This document shows positions 1-10,121 of a DNA stretch of 64,000 bases, piece after piece (position 1 is the stretch's first letter; each line of letters opens with the position of its first letter). Below the pieces are notes generated by a model. That model made no database searches. It was not told the DNA's origin and was given only the letters and a program-made list of their open reading frames with translations. A program made the translations under genes and the position numbers. Origin of the DNA: Stieleria mannarensis (GTDB taxonomy: Bacteria > Planctomycetota > Planctomycetia > Pirellulales > Pirellulaceae); contig NZ_JACEHH010000019.1 in the NCBI RefSeq assembly GCF_014154935.1, forward strand, positions 106,322 through 170,321, read 5' to 3'.

Positions 1-380
1 GCCGCCCCGGCTTGGTCGATCGCCGTTTGGCACTGACGGATGTACCCGGCCAACACGGTGTCGTTGATCTGAACCGGTGTCTGGCCCTGCTGGCGTTCGA
101 CGTTGATCGCCAGGTTGACCGATCCCCGGTGCAGGTACTTGCGGACGACCGATTCGATCCGCGATTCGCCGCCCGAAAGCGCGTCCGGCGTCCGGATCGA
201 ACACTTGAATCCGCGGTTGTTGACCGTCCGCAGTTCGACCGTCAGGGTGCCGATGTCGGTCGGCCCCGCGGCCCGCCCCTGCCCGGTCATGCTGCGAATT
301 TGCCCGGTCATGCTGCGAATTTGCCCGGTCACACCGCCAGTGTCGCCGGCCGCTGCGATGGTCGATTGGTCTGAAGCCAT
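1..380 (-). CDS. yicC: YicC family endoribonuclease, N-terminal part (runs off the left edge)
   Basis: The first 126 codons of a YicC/YloC-type protein, a conserved bacterial family described as an endoribonuclease. The family N-terminus is visible: the RSMTG motif, then GTLTVELRTVNNRGFK (the usual VELRSVNNR block), then RIESVVRKYLHRGSVNLAINV. The C-terminus is outside the window. It begins 9 bp after secG and closes the aroF-tpiA-secG series. Oddity: a 21-bp tandem duplication makes the segment around RSMTGQ repeat, so three in-frame ATGs (codons at 380-378, 311-309, 290-288) are possible starts. The outermost was chosen because it sits closest to secG. The family is clear; the start is not. 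Confidence 0.85.
   Translation of the reverse strand, partial: MASDQSTIAAAGDTGGVTGQIRSMTGQIRSMTGQGRAAGPTDIGTLTVELRTVNNRGFKCSIRTPDALSGGESRIESVVRKYLHRGSVNLAINVERQQGQTPVQINDTVLAGYIRQCQTAIDQAGA
281..331. repeat. 21-bp tandem duplication inside yicC
   Basis: Two exact 21-bp units (281-301 and 302-322) and nine bases of a third (323-331). The unit length is a multiple of three, so the reading frame is kept and the protein gains repeats of the RSMTGQI block next to the conserved N-terminal motif. Confidence 0.95.
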
Positions 381-389
381 GCAGCCGCC

Positions 390-950
390 CTATTCGGGAT
401 TCGACTCGGTCGATTCGGCCGCAGCGTCCTCGTCCGGAGTGGCTTCAGCCGGAGCGTCCTCGGCTGGGGTGGTTTCAGCCGGAGTCAACTCCATTGACGG
501 TGTGTCGGCTTCCGGATCGGAATCGGCAGCCGGCTGGTCCGACGCTGCCGGTTCTTCCGACAGCAATCCGCTCAGTCCGCTCAGTCCGCCGGCGCCGGTG
601 GCGTCCGCGGAATCATCGGCCGGCGACTGCAACGCGGGGGTGTCGTCGATGGGGTAGTCGGCGTCATCGGCGGTCAGCGGGGGAACCCCCAACGAATACA
701 TCGCGATGGCGCAAACCAAACCCCAGATGATCGCCGAAACGGCGGTGATCAGGGTGAACGTGTCTCCCGCTTTGCTGCCGAAGGCACTTTGGCCACCGGG
801 TCCTCCCAGGGCACCGGTCAGCCCGCCGCCTTTGCCGCGTTGGACCAGGATCAGCAGAATCAGGAACACCGAAAGCATGAACATCAGCCATCCCAGCACG
901 GCGCTGCCGAGAGAACCCAGGATCAAGGTCTGATTGGTAAACATGGTCAT
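390..950 (-). CDS. secG: Preprotein translocase subunit SecG with acidic C-terminal tail
   Basis: SecG is the small membrane subunit of the SecYEG protein export channel. The first 90 residues show the family layout: a hydrophobic segment at about residues 17-36, the cytoplasmic loop [15 protein letters not shown] with the following [12 protein letters not shown] block, and a second membrane segment at about 64-86. Typical SecG proteins are 70-120 residues. Here a further ~95 residues rich in Asp, Glu, Ala, Pro and Thr follow. The gene lies 47 bp downstream of tpiA and 9 bp before yicC, so it is probably co-transcribed from aroF. A second ATG lies two codons in; the first was kept. Confidence 0.92.
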   Translation of the reverse strand: MTMFTNQTLILGSLGSAVLGWLMFMLSVFLILLILVQRGKGGGLTGALGGPGGQSAFGSKAGDTFTLITAVSAIIWGLVCAIAMYSLGVPPLTADDADYPIDDTPALQSPADDSADATGAGGLSGLSGLLSEEPAASDQPAADSDPEADTPSMELTPAETTPAEDAPAEATPDEDAAAESTESNPE

Positions 951-997
951 TGAAAATCCGTTGTCTGTCTTTGGATCGTAGGGAGGCCGACGGGAGA

Positions 998-1753
998 TCA
1001 GCCGGCGTTGATGATTGCGACGAAGTCATCCACTTTTAAACTGGCACCGCCGACCAGGGCGCCATCAATATTCGGTTGTCCGAGCAATTCCTTGGCGTTT
1101 CCGGGTTTCACGCTGCCGCCGTACTGGATTCGCATCTGCTGGGCGACTTCGTCGGTGAACAATTCACCGAGCAGTTTGCGGATGAACGCATGAACCTCTT
1201 CGGCCTGCTCGGGCGAGGCGGTTTTTCCGGTGCCGATAGCCCAAACGGGCTCATACGCGATGACGACGCCGGACGCCCGGGCTTCGTCCAGGCCATCGAG
1301 CGAGCCGCGGAGTTGTTCTTCGACGACGGCTTCGGTCTTGCCGCCCTCGCGGTCGTCGAGCGTTTCGCCGACGCAGACGATTGGGACCAGATTGCCCGCC
1401 AGGGCGGCGGCCAGTTTCTCGCTGATCTGGGCATCGGTTTCACCCAGGATGGCGCGTCGTTCGCTGTGCCCCAGGATCACGTATCGGCACCCGCTGTCAC
1501 ACAGCATGGCGGCGTTGACTTCGCCGGTGTAGGCACCGTCGTCGGCCGGGTACAGGTTTTGCGCCCCCAGCCCGACCGCGGATCCGGCCAGCACATCGGC
1601 GACCCGGCTGAGGTAGACCGAAGGGGGACAGACGACGACTTCGACGGTCGGGTTTTCGCCGACGGCATCGGCGATGCCTTGGGCCAACGACGCGCCGTCT
1701 GCGGCACGTGTGTTCATCTTCCAGTTTCCGGCGATAATGGTTCGGCGGCTCAC
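998..1753 (-). CDS. tpiA: Triosephosphate isomerase
   Basis: Interconverts dihydroxyacetone phosphate and glyceraldehyde 3-phosphate in glycolysis. At 251 residues it has the usual family length. Visible active-site elements are GNWKMN (Lys12), the catalytic His96 in ILGHSERR, the catalytic Glu168 in [11 protein letters not shown], the phosphate loop YGGSV and the C-terminal GALVGGASL. The start is GTG: it overlaps the TGA of aroF in a 4-bp GTGA arrangement, which implies translational coupling. The tpiA-secG order is common in bacteria and supports the calls. Confidence 0.97.
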   Translation of the reverse strand: MSRRTIIAGNWKMNTRAADGASLAQGIADAVGENPTVEVVVCPPSVYLSRVADVLAGSAVGLGAQNLYPADDGAYTGEVNAAMLCDSGCRYVILGHSERRAILGETDAQISEKLAAALAGNLVPIVCVGETLDDREGGKTEAVVEEQLRGSLDGLDEARASGVVIAYEPVWAIGTGKTASPEQAEEVHAFIRKLLGELFTDEVAQQMRIQYGGSVKPGNAKELLGQPNIDGALVGGASLKVDDFVAIINAG

Positions 1754-2787
1754 GCTGTCTTCTCCGGCAGGGGTGAAATGGTTTTTCCTAGTAATTTGGC
1801 GAGCGATTTCAGCTGGCTCGTCAATTCGGCATATTGTTCGGGCAACAACGCCTGGGGTCCGTCACTCTTGGCGACTTCCGGGCAATCGTGCACTTCAATG
1901 TGAATCCCATCGGCCCCGGCGGCCAAGCCGGCCATGGCGCAGGCGGGAATCAATTCGGGCTTGCCCGTGGCGTGGGACGGGTCGACGATGATCGGCAAAT
2001 GACTCAGCTGCTGCACCAACGGGACGGCGGCGACGTCGAACAAGTTGCGTGTCGCCGGGTCGAAACTCTTGAGCCCGCGTTCGCACAGCACCACGTTGGG
2101 ATTGCCCTTGGACAAGATGTACTCGGCACACATCAGCAAATCTGTGACCGTCGCCGACATGCCGCGTTTAAGCAACACCGGTCGCTGAGAGGCGCCGACT
2201 TCGTTCAGCAACGCGAAGTTCTGCATGTTCCGGGCACCGACTTGCAGCATGTCGGCGTACTCGGCGACCCGTCCGACCAACCGAGGGTCGGTCACCTCGG
2301 TCACGACCGGCATCCCATGGGCCTGGCCGACGTCCCGCAGTCGCTTCAGCCCCTCCTCGCCAAGTCCCTGGAACGCGTACGGGCTGGTGCGCGGCTTGTA
2401 GGCGCCGCCGCGAAACAGGTTGGCACCGGCCGCGGCGACCTGCTCGGCAATCCGGTGCATGCGGTCCTCTTCTTCGACGCTGCACGGCCCGGCGATCATG
2501 CCGACAAACCCGCCGCCGATTTTGACGCCGCTGACATCAATCACGCTGGATTCGGGATGGGCTTCGCGGGACGCCAATTTGTAGGGCGGCAGCACCGGGA
2601 CGACTTGCGCGACCCCCGGAATGGAGCGCACCGATTCGACGACGATCTTGGATTCGTCACCGATGATGCCGACGATCGTCCGATACGTCCCACGCGAAAG
2701 GTGGGCCTTCAACCCCATCGCTTCGACACGCTCGATGACGTGGTCGACTTGCTCGTCAGTCGCTCCGCCCTTGAGAATCAGAATCAC
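1750..2787 (-). CDS. aroF: 3-deoxy-7-phosphoheptulonate (DAHP) synthase, type I-beta with N-terminal ferredoxin-like domain
   Basis: Condenses phosphoenolpyruvate and erythrose 4-phosphate in the first step of the shikimate pathway. Residues 1-70 form the small regulatory-type domain seen in Thermotoga-like enzymes, and the barrel begins at MIAGPCSVE. The expected metal ligands fall at Cys102, His272 (DPSHATG), Glu298 (HIEVH) and Asp309 (SDGPQAL), and [11 protein letters not shown] is the substrate-binding signature. Total length is 345 residues. It is first in the operon and overlaps tpiA by 4 bp. The extra N-terminal domain suggests feedback control by aromatic amino acids, which is inference from the family. 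Confidence 0.96.
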   Translation of the reverse strand: MILILKGGATDEQVDHVIERVEAMGLKAHLSRGTYRTIVGIIGDESKIVVESVRSIPGVAQVVPVLPPYKLASREAHPESSVIDVSGVKIGGGFVGMIAGPCSVEEEDRMHRIAEQVAAAGANLFRGGAYKPRTSPYAFQGLGEEGLKRLRDVGQAHGMPVVTEVTDPRLVGRVAEYADMLQVGARNMQNFALLNEVGASQRPVLLKRGMSATVTDLLMCAEYILSKGNPNVVLCERGLKSFDPATRNLFDVAAVPLVQQLSHLPIIVDPSHATGKPELIPACAMAGLAAGADGIHIEVHDCPEVAKSDGPQALLPEQYAELTSQLKSLAKLLGKTISPLPEKTA

Positions 2788-3187
2788 GGTGAATCGCAGG
2801 AAACAAAATGGGGAAGAATCGGGCCGGGAAAGGAATCGAAGCGGGAGAGTCTAGCGATCCGGGGGGCGGTTCGTCGAGGCCAAAGGTTTTTGCGGGGCGG
2901 AAAGACAGTCCCCGTGTTCTCCCAACTCGGCTCGGTTGGCCAAAGGCGACCTCCAAGGCAGGCCTAGCCCCAAACCCCTCTTTATTCCAGCGGTGATTGA
3001 CGACACGATTCTCGAGTGGCCTGGGGAAACTGGAGACAAAATCCGGGGGGATTCGTCCATCCTGTCTTAATTGGCCCAGAACCGTCGATTTCTCTGGAAA
3101 AAGGTGACCGGATTCCTACAATTAACTGTCCCTTCCCATCACCGCGGTCGGGTGTGCCGTCGGTCGGGTGCGTTTTGTCGCCCGCCG
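2788..3187. other. Intergenic region between divergent genes
   Basis: About 400 bp between aroF (minus) and the DUF1592-type gene (plus). It must hold both promoters. No convincing gene, RNA or repeat was seen. Reading frames here have no recognisable protein. Confidence 0.6.
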
Positions 3188-5797
3188 ATGAATCCCGATT
3201 GCGGTCCCGCCTACAAACTACCCGCTGGTTTTTCCGTGTTCGATCACCCGATCGCAATACGTCCCTACGACGTCCTGCCTCGCTACAACCGCTCGACCTT
3301 CGGATTGACGATCGCGCGTCCATCGCCGCTGGCCTGTTTGCTCGCCTGCCTCTGGATCGTCGCCGACGGGGCGTCTTCGCAGGCCGCCCCACCGGCCGAT
3401 GAACAAACGGCGGCATCCGAGGCGCTCGCCGAATGGCAATCGAGCGGGTTGCCACTGATGCAGGCCTACTGTGTGGATTGTCACAACGAAGACGTCCAGG
3501 AAGGCGGCTTGGACCTGAGCCCCTTTGAAACGCTGAGCGACCTGACCACGGCGGAAGTCAAACGCGTGCTGGAAATGGTCCGCTTCGGCGCGATGCCGCC
3601 GGAAGACTACGACACGCCGGAGATCGAAGAACGCAAGTTGTTGGTCTCGTCGCTGGAGGCCACGATGTATTCCTCGACTTGCGATCTGACACCGCGAGCG
3701 GGAAAGGTCACCGTTCGGCGACTCAACCGAAGCGAGTACAACAACACCATCCGCGATTTATTCGGGATGGATCTGCGACCGGCCGATCGGTTTCCTTCCG
3801 ATGAAGTCGGCGCGGGGTTTGACAACAACGGCGATGTGCTGTCGCTCAGTCCGATGTTGATCGAAAAGTTCATCGAAGCGGCGGAGTCCGTCTCGCGTCA
3901 AGTGATCGTCGATCCCGCCGACCTGCCGGAATTGCGTCTTGATGTTCCCCCCGACCAGATCCCGATTTATGGCGAGCCGAAGATCGGCAGTTTCAACGGC
4001 CGCTTTATTGATGGTGAAAGTTTTGCCTGGATCGATTTGGAAACGCCCTTTGACGGCGAGTACCGCATCGATGTGCGTGGCGGAGCGACCTCGAAAGATC
4101 GCGGCCGCGTGAACGTTGCGATTTGCGATGCCAGCGGAACGTTGCTGGCCACCGACGGGCTGGATTATTTCGGCGGAGGCGGTAGCGCGGATTCGATGAA
4201 CAAGACCATTGAGTTGTCCAAGGGGAAACACCGCTTGATCTTTGTTCCCGTTTTGGATGATCGAGAGTTGAAGGTGGGGGAGACCAAGTTTGAATCCGTC
4301 ACCAACCTGGATCCGGATCGCGTCAAATCGATCCTGGCAAAACGTGGCAAACCCGTCCCGGTAGAGCGAGGAATCGATTCGGATGCCTTTCCATTCATGT
4401 TCCGTTCCTTCAAGGTCAGCGGTCCGAGAAAGCATCCACGCGAGGCCCATCCGCCGAAGCAGTTTGAAATTGTCCGTCACGACGCGCTGAAGAAAGGAGG
4501 CCGTTATCGCGATGTGGAAAAAGTGGCGCTGAAGAATTTAAAACCACTGATGCAAATGGTTTTTCGTGGTCCGGTGACCGACGAAGAGGTTCGCCCTTAC
4601 GCGGAATTGGTCGAACAGTCGGTCAAGGACGGGGCATCGTACCATCGGGCGACACAAATCGCATTGTCGGCAATCTTGGTCAGTCCGCGTTTCCTGTTTC
4701 GTGTCGAGACGCCGCCGGCCGACAGTCAACCGAATGCGTTCGGAGACGTTCCGCTTTCCCAACACCAACTCGCGACGCGGTTGTCGTACTTTTTGTGGAG
4801 CAGCACGCCGGATCAAACCTTGTTGGAACAGGCCGATCGCAATCAGTTGGACGTGGAACGATTGAAAGGCCACGTCGAACGCATGCTTGCCGATCAAAAG
4901 GCCGATGCGTTGGCATCGGATTTTGCCGCCCAGTGGTTGGGGCTGCGGAACCTGACCGATCACGAGGCCGACGGCAAACGGTTTCCGACGTTTGATGACC
5001 AACTGAAATCGGCGATGGTGCGTGAAACCGAAGCATTGTTTCTGCACATTTTGCGAGAGAACCTGCCGGTCGGCGAGTTCCTGACGGCCGACTACACGTT
5101 CGTCAATCAGCCGCTGGCCCGGCATTACGGATTGAACGTCGATGATGCGTCCCAGAGCGGTCAGCGGTATCAAAAGGTTTCGTTGTCCGGCACGCCCCGC
5201 CGCGGATTGCTTTCTCATGCCAGCGTATTGACGTTGACCAGCACGCCCAATCGCACCAGTCCCGTGCTGCGTGGCAAGTGGATTCTGGAAAACATCCTGG
5301 GGACCAAAGCGCCGGATCCGCCGGCGGGTGTCCCCGATTTAGATGAAGGGAAGTCTGCCGACAACAACGCAACGCTTCGCGAGCAGCTCGAACTGCACCG
5401 TCAAAGTCCGTCCTGTGCGTCCTGCCATCGTGTGATGGATCAATTGGGCTTCGGCTTGGATGACTTTGACGCGATCGGCCAATACCGTACCGAAGAGGGC
5501 GGCAAACCGATCGACGCCAGCGGCGCGCTGCCTGACGGGCGGTCCTTTAACGGGGGCGCCGAACTGAGCGGCATGTTGGCCGAGACCGAGATCGAGGGGC
5601 TGGCCCGAACGTTGGCCGAGCGATTGCTGACCTTTGCCATCGGCCGCGAACTGACACCCGACGACCGTTGCACGATCGACGAAATCATCGAACACACGCG
5701 TGGCAATCAATTTCGTTTGGCCGACCTGGTCAGCGAAGTCGTCCTCAGCCGCCAATTCCGATTCCAAACTTACGACGCCGACGCGACCAAACGGTAG
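3188..5797 (+). CDS. Secreted c-type-cytochrome-like DUF1592 family protein (DUF1587/1592/1588/1585/1595 domains)
   Basis: A typical large planctomycete envelope protein with no established biochemical role. The order of recognisable parts is: a leader, a cytochrome-c-like motif CVDCH near residue 95, DUF1587 (RRLNRSEYNNTIRDLFG, near 180), a middle beta-rich carbohydrate-binding-like stretch, DUF1595/DUF1592 (LVSPRFLFR; QLATRLSYFLWSS), DUF1588, and DUF1585 near the C-terminus with a second CASCH motif near residue 743. Two CxxCH motifs suggest covalent heme. The ATG at 3188 gives 869 residues but a long N-region. An in-frame TTG at 3305 would place a compact signal peptide (LLACLWIVADGASSQA) at the terminus and is a serious alternative. 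It is followed 24 bp later by the DUF1552 gene. Confidence 0.9.
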   Translation: MNPDCGPAYKLPAGFSVFDHPIAIRPYDVLPRYNRSTFGLTIARPSPLACLLACLWIVADGASSQAAPPADEQTAASEALAEWQSSGLPLMQAYCVDCHNEDVQEGGLDLSPFETLSDLTTAEVKRVLEMVRFGAMPPEDYDTPEIEERKLLVSSLEATMYSSTCDLTPRAGKVTVRRLNRSEYNNTIRDLFGMDLRPADRFPSDEVGAGFDNNGDVLSLSPMLIEKFIEAAESVSRQVIVDPADLPELRLDVPPDQIPIYGEPKIGSFNGRFIDGESFAWIDLETPFDGEYRIDVRGGATSKDRGRVNVAICDASGTLLATDGLDYFGGGGSADSMNKTIELSKGKHRLIFVPVLDDRELKVGETKFESVTNLDPDRVKSILAKRGKPVPVERGIDSDAFPFMFRSFKVSGPRKHPREAHPPKQFEIVRHDALKKGGRYRDVEKVALKNLKPLMQMVFRGPVTDEEVRPYAELVEQSVKDGASYHRATQIALSAILVSPRFLFRVETPPADSQPNAFGDVPLSQHQLATRLSYFLWSSTPDQTLLEQADRNQLDVERLKGHVERMLADQKADALASDFAAQWLGLRNLTDHEADGKRFPTFDDQLKSAMVRETEALFLHILRENLPVGEFLTADYTFVNQPLARHYGLNVDDASQSGQRYQKVSLSGTPRRGLLSHASVLTLTSTPNRTSPVLRGKWILENILGTKAPDPPAGVPDLDEGKSADNNATLREQLELHRQSPSCASCHRVMDQLGFGLDDFDAIGQYRTEEGGKPIDASGALPDGRSFNGGAELSGMLAETEIEGLARTLAERLLTFAIGRELTPDDRCTIDEIIEHTRGNQFRLADLVSEVVLSRQFRFQTYDADATKR

Positions 5798-5821
5798 CGA
5801 ATCAACGAAGGAGAGAACTGA

Positions 5822-7186
5822 ATGATGAGCACGAAATCAAAAATGATTCAGCGCAAGATGGTGGATCGTCGGACCGTCCTACGAGGATCCGCAGCGGTGC
5901 TGGGGCTGCCGTTGTTGGAGGCGATGACGCCGATGGCGAAAAGCGCGTTTGCGTCAGCCGAAGCGATTGAGCGTCCGGTACGCATGGCATGCATCTTTGT
6001 CCCCAACGGCGTGATCATGCCGCAGTGGAAACCGATCGTCGGCCCATCCGGTCAGCCGACCGATTGGGAATGCAGCGAGACGCTGCAGCCGCTGGCGCCA
6101 CTGAAGCACAAGTTGAACGTGATCTCCAATTTGACCCACGACAATGGACGCGGCTACAAAGATGGTGCCGGCGACCACGCCCGTTGCGGCGCGACGTTCT
6201 TGACCGCGGCGCGTCCGCTGAAAACCAGCGGCAACATCCGCCTGGGCGTTTCGGTGGACCAGGTCGCCGCGTCTCAATTGGCCGGACAGACACGCTTGCC
6301 GTCGATCGAACTCGGAATCGAAGGCAGCCGCAACGCCGGCAGCTGCGATTCCGGCTACAGCTGTGCCTACAGCAGCAACATCTCCTGGCGCAATGAGACT
6401 CAGCCGATGCCCAAGGAGACGATCCCACGCTTGGCGTTTGAACGGATGTTCGGCAGCGGTGACTTGGCCGAGCGGCGGGAATCCAACCGGATTCGCAAGA
6501 GCGTATTGGATGTCGTTCGCGGCGACGCACAACGGCTGATGAAACAACTCGGCCGAACCGACCAGCGAAAAATGGACGAGTATTTTTCGGGGGTCAGGGA
6601 AATCGAGCAGCGGATCGAACGCAGCGAACAAGAAGACGCCGCGGCACTGCCCGATCTCGAGGTCCCCTTCGGTCGCGTCGAAGCGTTCCGCGAACACGCG
6701 CGGTTGATGTTTGATCTGATGGTGCTCGCCTTCCAAACCGACACGACGCGGGTGGCGACCATGATGCTGGACAATGCTGGCGGCAACCGACGCTACACCG
6801 AGATCGGCGTCAGTGATGGGCACCACGGAATGAGCCACCACCGCGACAAGCCCGAACTGGTCGCGAATCTGCGCAAGATCGATCGTTACCTGGTCGAGCA
6901 ATACGCCTACTTCTTGGAGAAGCTCGACGCGACAGAGGACGCCGGCGGGTCGTTGTTGGATCAGTCGATGGTGCTCTACGGCAGCGGCATCAGCGACGGC
7001 AATCGCCACCGTCACGAAGATTTGCCGATCGTGCTGGCCGGCAGTGCGTCAGGACAGGTCGAAACCGGCCGTTACCTCGATGCCGGCAAAGAATGCCCGA
7101 TGGCGAACCTGTTCCTCACCATGCTGGATCTGATGGGCACCCCTGCCGAATCAATCGGCGACAGCAGCGGACGTTTGACGATTTAG
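5822..7186 (+). CDS. DUF1552 domain-containing exported protein
   Basis: Partner gene of the DUF1592-type protein, as usual in planctomycetes. The N-terminus has a twin-arginine-like leader (RRTVLRGSAAVLGLPLLEAM), so export by Tat is likely. The body has the family blocks RMACIFVPNGV and LSN.THDNG-like text, and SDGHHGMSHH and MVLYGSGISDGNRH near the C-terminus. At 454 residues it matches the family. An AAGGAG ribosome-binding site at 5808-5813 fits the first of two adjacent ATGs. The family resembles the alkaline-phosphatase-like DUF1501 fold, but no activity can be assigned. Confidence 0.93.
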   Translation: MMSTKSKMIQRKMVDRRTVLRGSAAVLGLPLLEAMTPMAKSAFASAEAIERPVRMACIFVPNGVIMPQWKPIVGPSGQPTDWECSETLQPLAPLKHKLNVISNLTHDNGRGYKDGAGDHARCGATFLTAARPLKTSGNIRLGVSVDQVAASQLAGQTRLPSIELGIEGSRNAGSCDSGYSCAYSSNISWRNETQPMPKETIPRLAFERMFGSGDLAERRESNRIRKSVLDVVRGDAQRLMKQLGRTDQRKMDEYFSGVREIEQRIERSEQEDAAALPDLEVPFGRVEAFREHARLMFDLMVLAFQTDTTRVATMMLDNAGGNRRYTEIGVSDGHHGMSHHRDKPELVANLRKIDRYLVEQYAYFLEKLDATEDAGGSLLDQSMVLYGSGISDGNRHRHEDLPIVLAGSASGQVETGRYLDAGKECPMANLFLTMLDLMGTPAESIGDSSGRLTI

Positions 7187-7691
7187 AACCGCGTCGCTGT
7201 TTGCGGTTCGAGGTCATGCGGTTCTTAAAATCAGCCTCCTGGCAGGGAGGGTCGAACGCAGCGAGGGGCAGAGACGCCAAGTCAAGGAATTCACCCTCCC
7301 TGGCAGGGAGGGTCGAGCGCAGCGAGGGGAGGGTCGATTGGATTAGTGACGGATTTGATCGCAGCGGAAGTTGCCAAGACGAATGCAGCGCGGGCCCTCT
7401 CGAGCGTTTGCTTGCTGCGCAAACGCCGTCTCTCCCGGAGAGAGAGGATCTAAACGGATTGCTAGAAGCCTCAATCATTCGATCGACATTCCGAGGCAGG
7501 CTGAAGGCGTAAACGCCTGTTAAATCAGAGGTTAAATGCCAAACGACCTCACCGGCGGGGAGGGCGTTCAGGGGGGCTGCCACAGTAAGATTTGAGGGCG
7601 GCGTGCACAAATTTGAATAAATCGCGGATTCCGGTCGACCACACACTTAGGGGGATGATTTCTTTTCCATTCGTGCTGGTTCGGCCGTGCC
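7187..7691. other. Intergenic region with repeats upstream of the TonB-dependent receptor
   Basis: About 500 bp without a convincing gene. It contains two copies of a dispersed palindromic repeat (listed separately), a short hairpin TCTCTC/GAGAGA near 7431 that could end transcription of the DUF1552 gene, and presumably the promoter of the receptor gene. Confidence 0.6.
7235..7340. repeat. Two copies of a dispersed repeat with CCTCCCTGGCAGGGAGG hairpin
   Basis: Copies at about 7235-7268 and 7294-7340 share the core TGGCAGGGAGGGTCGA(A/G)CG followed by CAGCGAGGGG. The CCTCCCT/AGGGAGG arms can form a hairpin with a 3-nt loop. A third close copy lies at 51131-51180 in this window, so this is a dispersed intergenic family. 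Confidence 0.85.
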
Positions 7692-10121
7692 ATGATTCGA
7701 TCGACGCTCTTCGTCTTGTGCTGTCTAGCGAGTGGTCTGCCGATGCGGGCCGTTGCAGAGACGCCCCTCTCGACGTTTGGGGCGTTCGAGCCACAAGACG
7801 TCTCTGACCAGCCGGGCGCGAGCGAACTGGTCCCGGTCACGCCGGAACCGCTGAACGAACAAGGCGTCGCTGCCGAGGCTGCGTCGGAAAACGCGGCGCG
7901 AGCCACTGACGAGCCGACCACTGACGAGCCGACCACTGCGGACGAACCGTTGGGAAGTGGTCTGGATTTTGATCTGCCCTCGTTGGAGGAGTTTGCCGAG
8001 CAACCACTGCTGGTCCCGGTTGAAGCGCCGGCAACGCTGGCAACGCTGGACACGATCGACGAAGTCGCTCCCGTTGCCATTGAAGGCGGGATCCCGGCGA
8101 TTTCTCGAATCACTCCGGCGGCGGTCACGCGGATCGCGGCCCCGACGATCTGGTCGTCCGGTGCGAGGAACCTGGACGAGCTGTTCGATATTCTGGTGCC
8201 GAATTACCAGCACGTGCATCAGGTCGCCACCGGTCCCAAGATGGGCATGCGGGGGATCATCAGCGACCGCGACGACAAGATTCTGTTGAAGGTCAACGGC
8301 CGGATCATGAACAACCGGAGCGAGGCGGGGGCGTACCATGAGCGGGATTTGCCGTTGATGGGCGATCTTCACCTGGTGGATTTCCTACGTGGTCCTGGCG
8401 GGGCGACGGACGGGCCGGGGGCGATCGCCGGTGTGATCAATCTGCAGACACACACGGGACTCACGTTCCAGGGATTTGATGCGACCGTGCGCCAGGGATT
8501 CATGGATGAATTCACGGCGACCGAGTTTCGCTATGGGCGAAAATTCACGGAGGAATCGGGTGTGTTTCTGTACTACGGATTTGCGACCCAAGACGGGGCC
8601 GACCAATCCGACGCACCGCTGGTATTTGGACGAACATTCCTTGCCCGAGACAACATTCCGGTCACGGCGGGCGAGCCGGTGACGTTCGACGTCCACGATG
8701 ACGGGCGTTCCTATCGCTCCAAGCCGAAGCATAAGTTGCACGCGCAATGGACCGAAGGCAACTTGAACGCCTGGGTACGTTACACACGCGGCGGTCAACA
8801 GATTGATCCCGATCGGCGTGACATCGCGTTTGATCCGGTCGGCGTCGCACCTCTCGGCAGCAGTTTCGATGACTTGTTGACGTCCCAGGCCGGTTACCAA
8901 CAGCTGACGTTTGCCGGCAAGTATCTCTTCGAGTGCACCGACACGTTCAACGTGGAATGGATGGCCAGTTGGGACCTGTTTGATTTCGAACGCTTCACTC
9001 CGCAGGGCGAAATCACCACCAACCGCGAAGACGAATTCTACACGCGTCTGCTCGCCCGCTGGACCCCCACCGAGCGGCACACACTGGCACTCGGCACGGC
9101 GTTGTCCTACGAGTGGTTTGGACTGCCGAGCCCGGGGTATCCGGGGTTGCCGGCCAACTCCGGGGGCGTGCCTCCGGACATCGAAGGCCCCTGGGAAACG
9201 GATACGTTTTCGTTGATGGGAGAATACGTGCTGCGATTCAATGAGCGTTGGACCGCCTTCGCCGGCCTCCGCAGCGACAAACACACTTATAGCGAGTGGC
9301 TGCTTTCACCGCGGGCGGCATTGGTGTTTGCGCCCAACGAACGAGACACCTACAAATCAATCTGGTCGGTGGCCAACCGGCGTGGGACCGATGGTGATTT
9401 GAGACGCCAATTCGTTCAGTCGGGAACGTTTGCCGAAAACGAAGAAAACGAAAGCGCGGAGTTTCGTTACGAGCGACGGCCCTGCGACCACCGTTTCTTC
9501 GCCGCCAGCGGATTCTATCAGCACTACACGGCGATCGGTTTTGATCCGACGACGGAGCCGCGCCAGCAGAACGTTCTGGGCAGCTTTGACATCGCCGGTT
9601 TGGAATTGGAAGCGTCCTATAAAACCGAGCAACGTCAATGGTCGATCTCGCACTCCTACACACAACTGATCAACGGAGTGCTTCCCGATCTGTCACGCAA
9701 TCAAGGCATCACGGCAGAGCCTTACGGGTTTGGCAGCGACTTGGTGAGCTGGTCGCCTCAACAAACCAAACTGTACGCCAACCGAAACTGGAATGATCTC
9801 TGGAGCACCAGCGGGTCACTGCGGGCCTACTGGGGATTCCCCGGTGACGAGGACTTGGCCAACTACAACGCCAGTCTGCCGGATCCCAACGGATTTTTGC
9901 CATCTGCTGATCCGGGATACAAGAAGGCGTTTCGCGGCAGCTATTTCCTGGACTTCGGCATCCAACGCAACCTCTGTTGCGGCCAGGGTCGGATGCGGTT
10001 GGACTTCTACAACGTGCTCGGCTGGATCGACAAAGACCTGAATAAACGCAACGTGCTGCGTCGTGCCTACTATCGATCCGAAGCGGCGGCGATCGCGTTG
10101 ACGTACCAGCAGAAGTTTTAG
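7692..10121 (+). CDS. TonB-dependent outer-membrane receptor
   Basis: An outer-membrane beta-barrel receptor that would take up a ligand using TonB energy. Residues 1-22 form a signal peptide ending near AVA. An acidic linker follows (about 25-130), then the plug domain at about 150-260 (NLDELFDILVPNY, MRGIISDRDDKILLKVNGR, VDFLRGPGGATDGPGAIAGVINL). The remainder is a long barrel of alternating aromatic and polar strands, ending in Phe. Length is 809 residues. It starts a same-strand run with a YfiR-like protein and a histidine kinase, which points to signal sensing as well as uptake. No ligand can be named, and no tonB/exbBD genes are nearby. Confidence 0.9.
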   Translation: MIRSTLFVLCCLASGLPMRAVAETPLSTFGAFEPQDVSDQPGASELVPVTPEPLNEQGVAAEAASENAARATDEPTTDEPTTADEPLGSGLDFDLPSLEEFAEQPLLVPVEAPATLATLDTIDEVAPVAIEGGIPAISRITPAAVTRIAAPTIWSSGARNLDELFDILVPNYQHVHQVATGPKMGMRGIISDRDDKILLKVNGRIMNNRSEAGAYHERDLPLMGDLHLVDFLRGPGGATDGPGAIAGVINLQTHTGLTFQGFDATVRQGFMDEFTATEFRYGRKFTEESGVFLYYGFATQDGADQSDAPLVFGRTFLARDNIPVTAGEPVTFDVHDDGRSYRSKPKHKLHAQWTEGNLNAWVRYTRGGQQIDPDRRDIAFDPVGVAPLGSSFDDLLTSQAGYQQLTFAGKYLFECTDTFNVEWMASWDLFDFERFTPQGEITTNREDEFYTRLLARWTPTERHTLALGTALSYEWFGLPSPGYPGLPANSGGVPPDIEGPWETDTFSLMGEYVLRFNERWTAFAGLRSDKHTYSEWLLSPRAALVFAPNERDTYKSIWSVANRRGTDGDLRRQFVQSGTFAENEENESAEFRYERRPCDHRFFAASGFYQHYTAIGFDPTTEPRQQNVLGSFDIAGLELEASYKTEQRQWSISHSYTQLINGVLPDLSRNQGITAEPYGFGSDLVSWSPQQTKLYANRNWNDLWSTSGSLRAYWGFPGDEDLANYNASLPDPNGFLPSADPGYKKAFRGSYFLDFGIQRNLCCGQGRMRLDFYNVLGWIDKDLNKRNVLRRAYYRSEAAAIALTYQQKF

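Noticed and set aside
7187..7691. A riboswitch upstream of the TonB-dependent receptor (for example a cobalamin type)
   Set aside because: The conserved cobalamin-riboswitch core could not be found by eye; only repeats and hairpins were seen.
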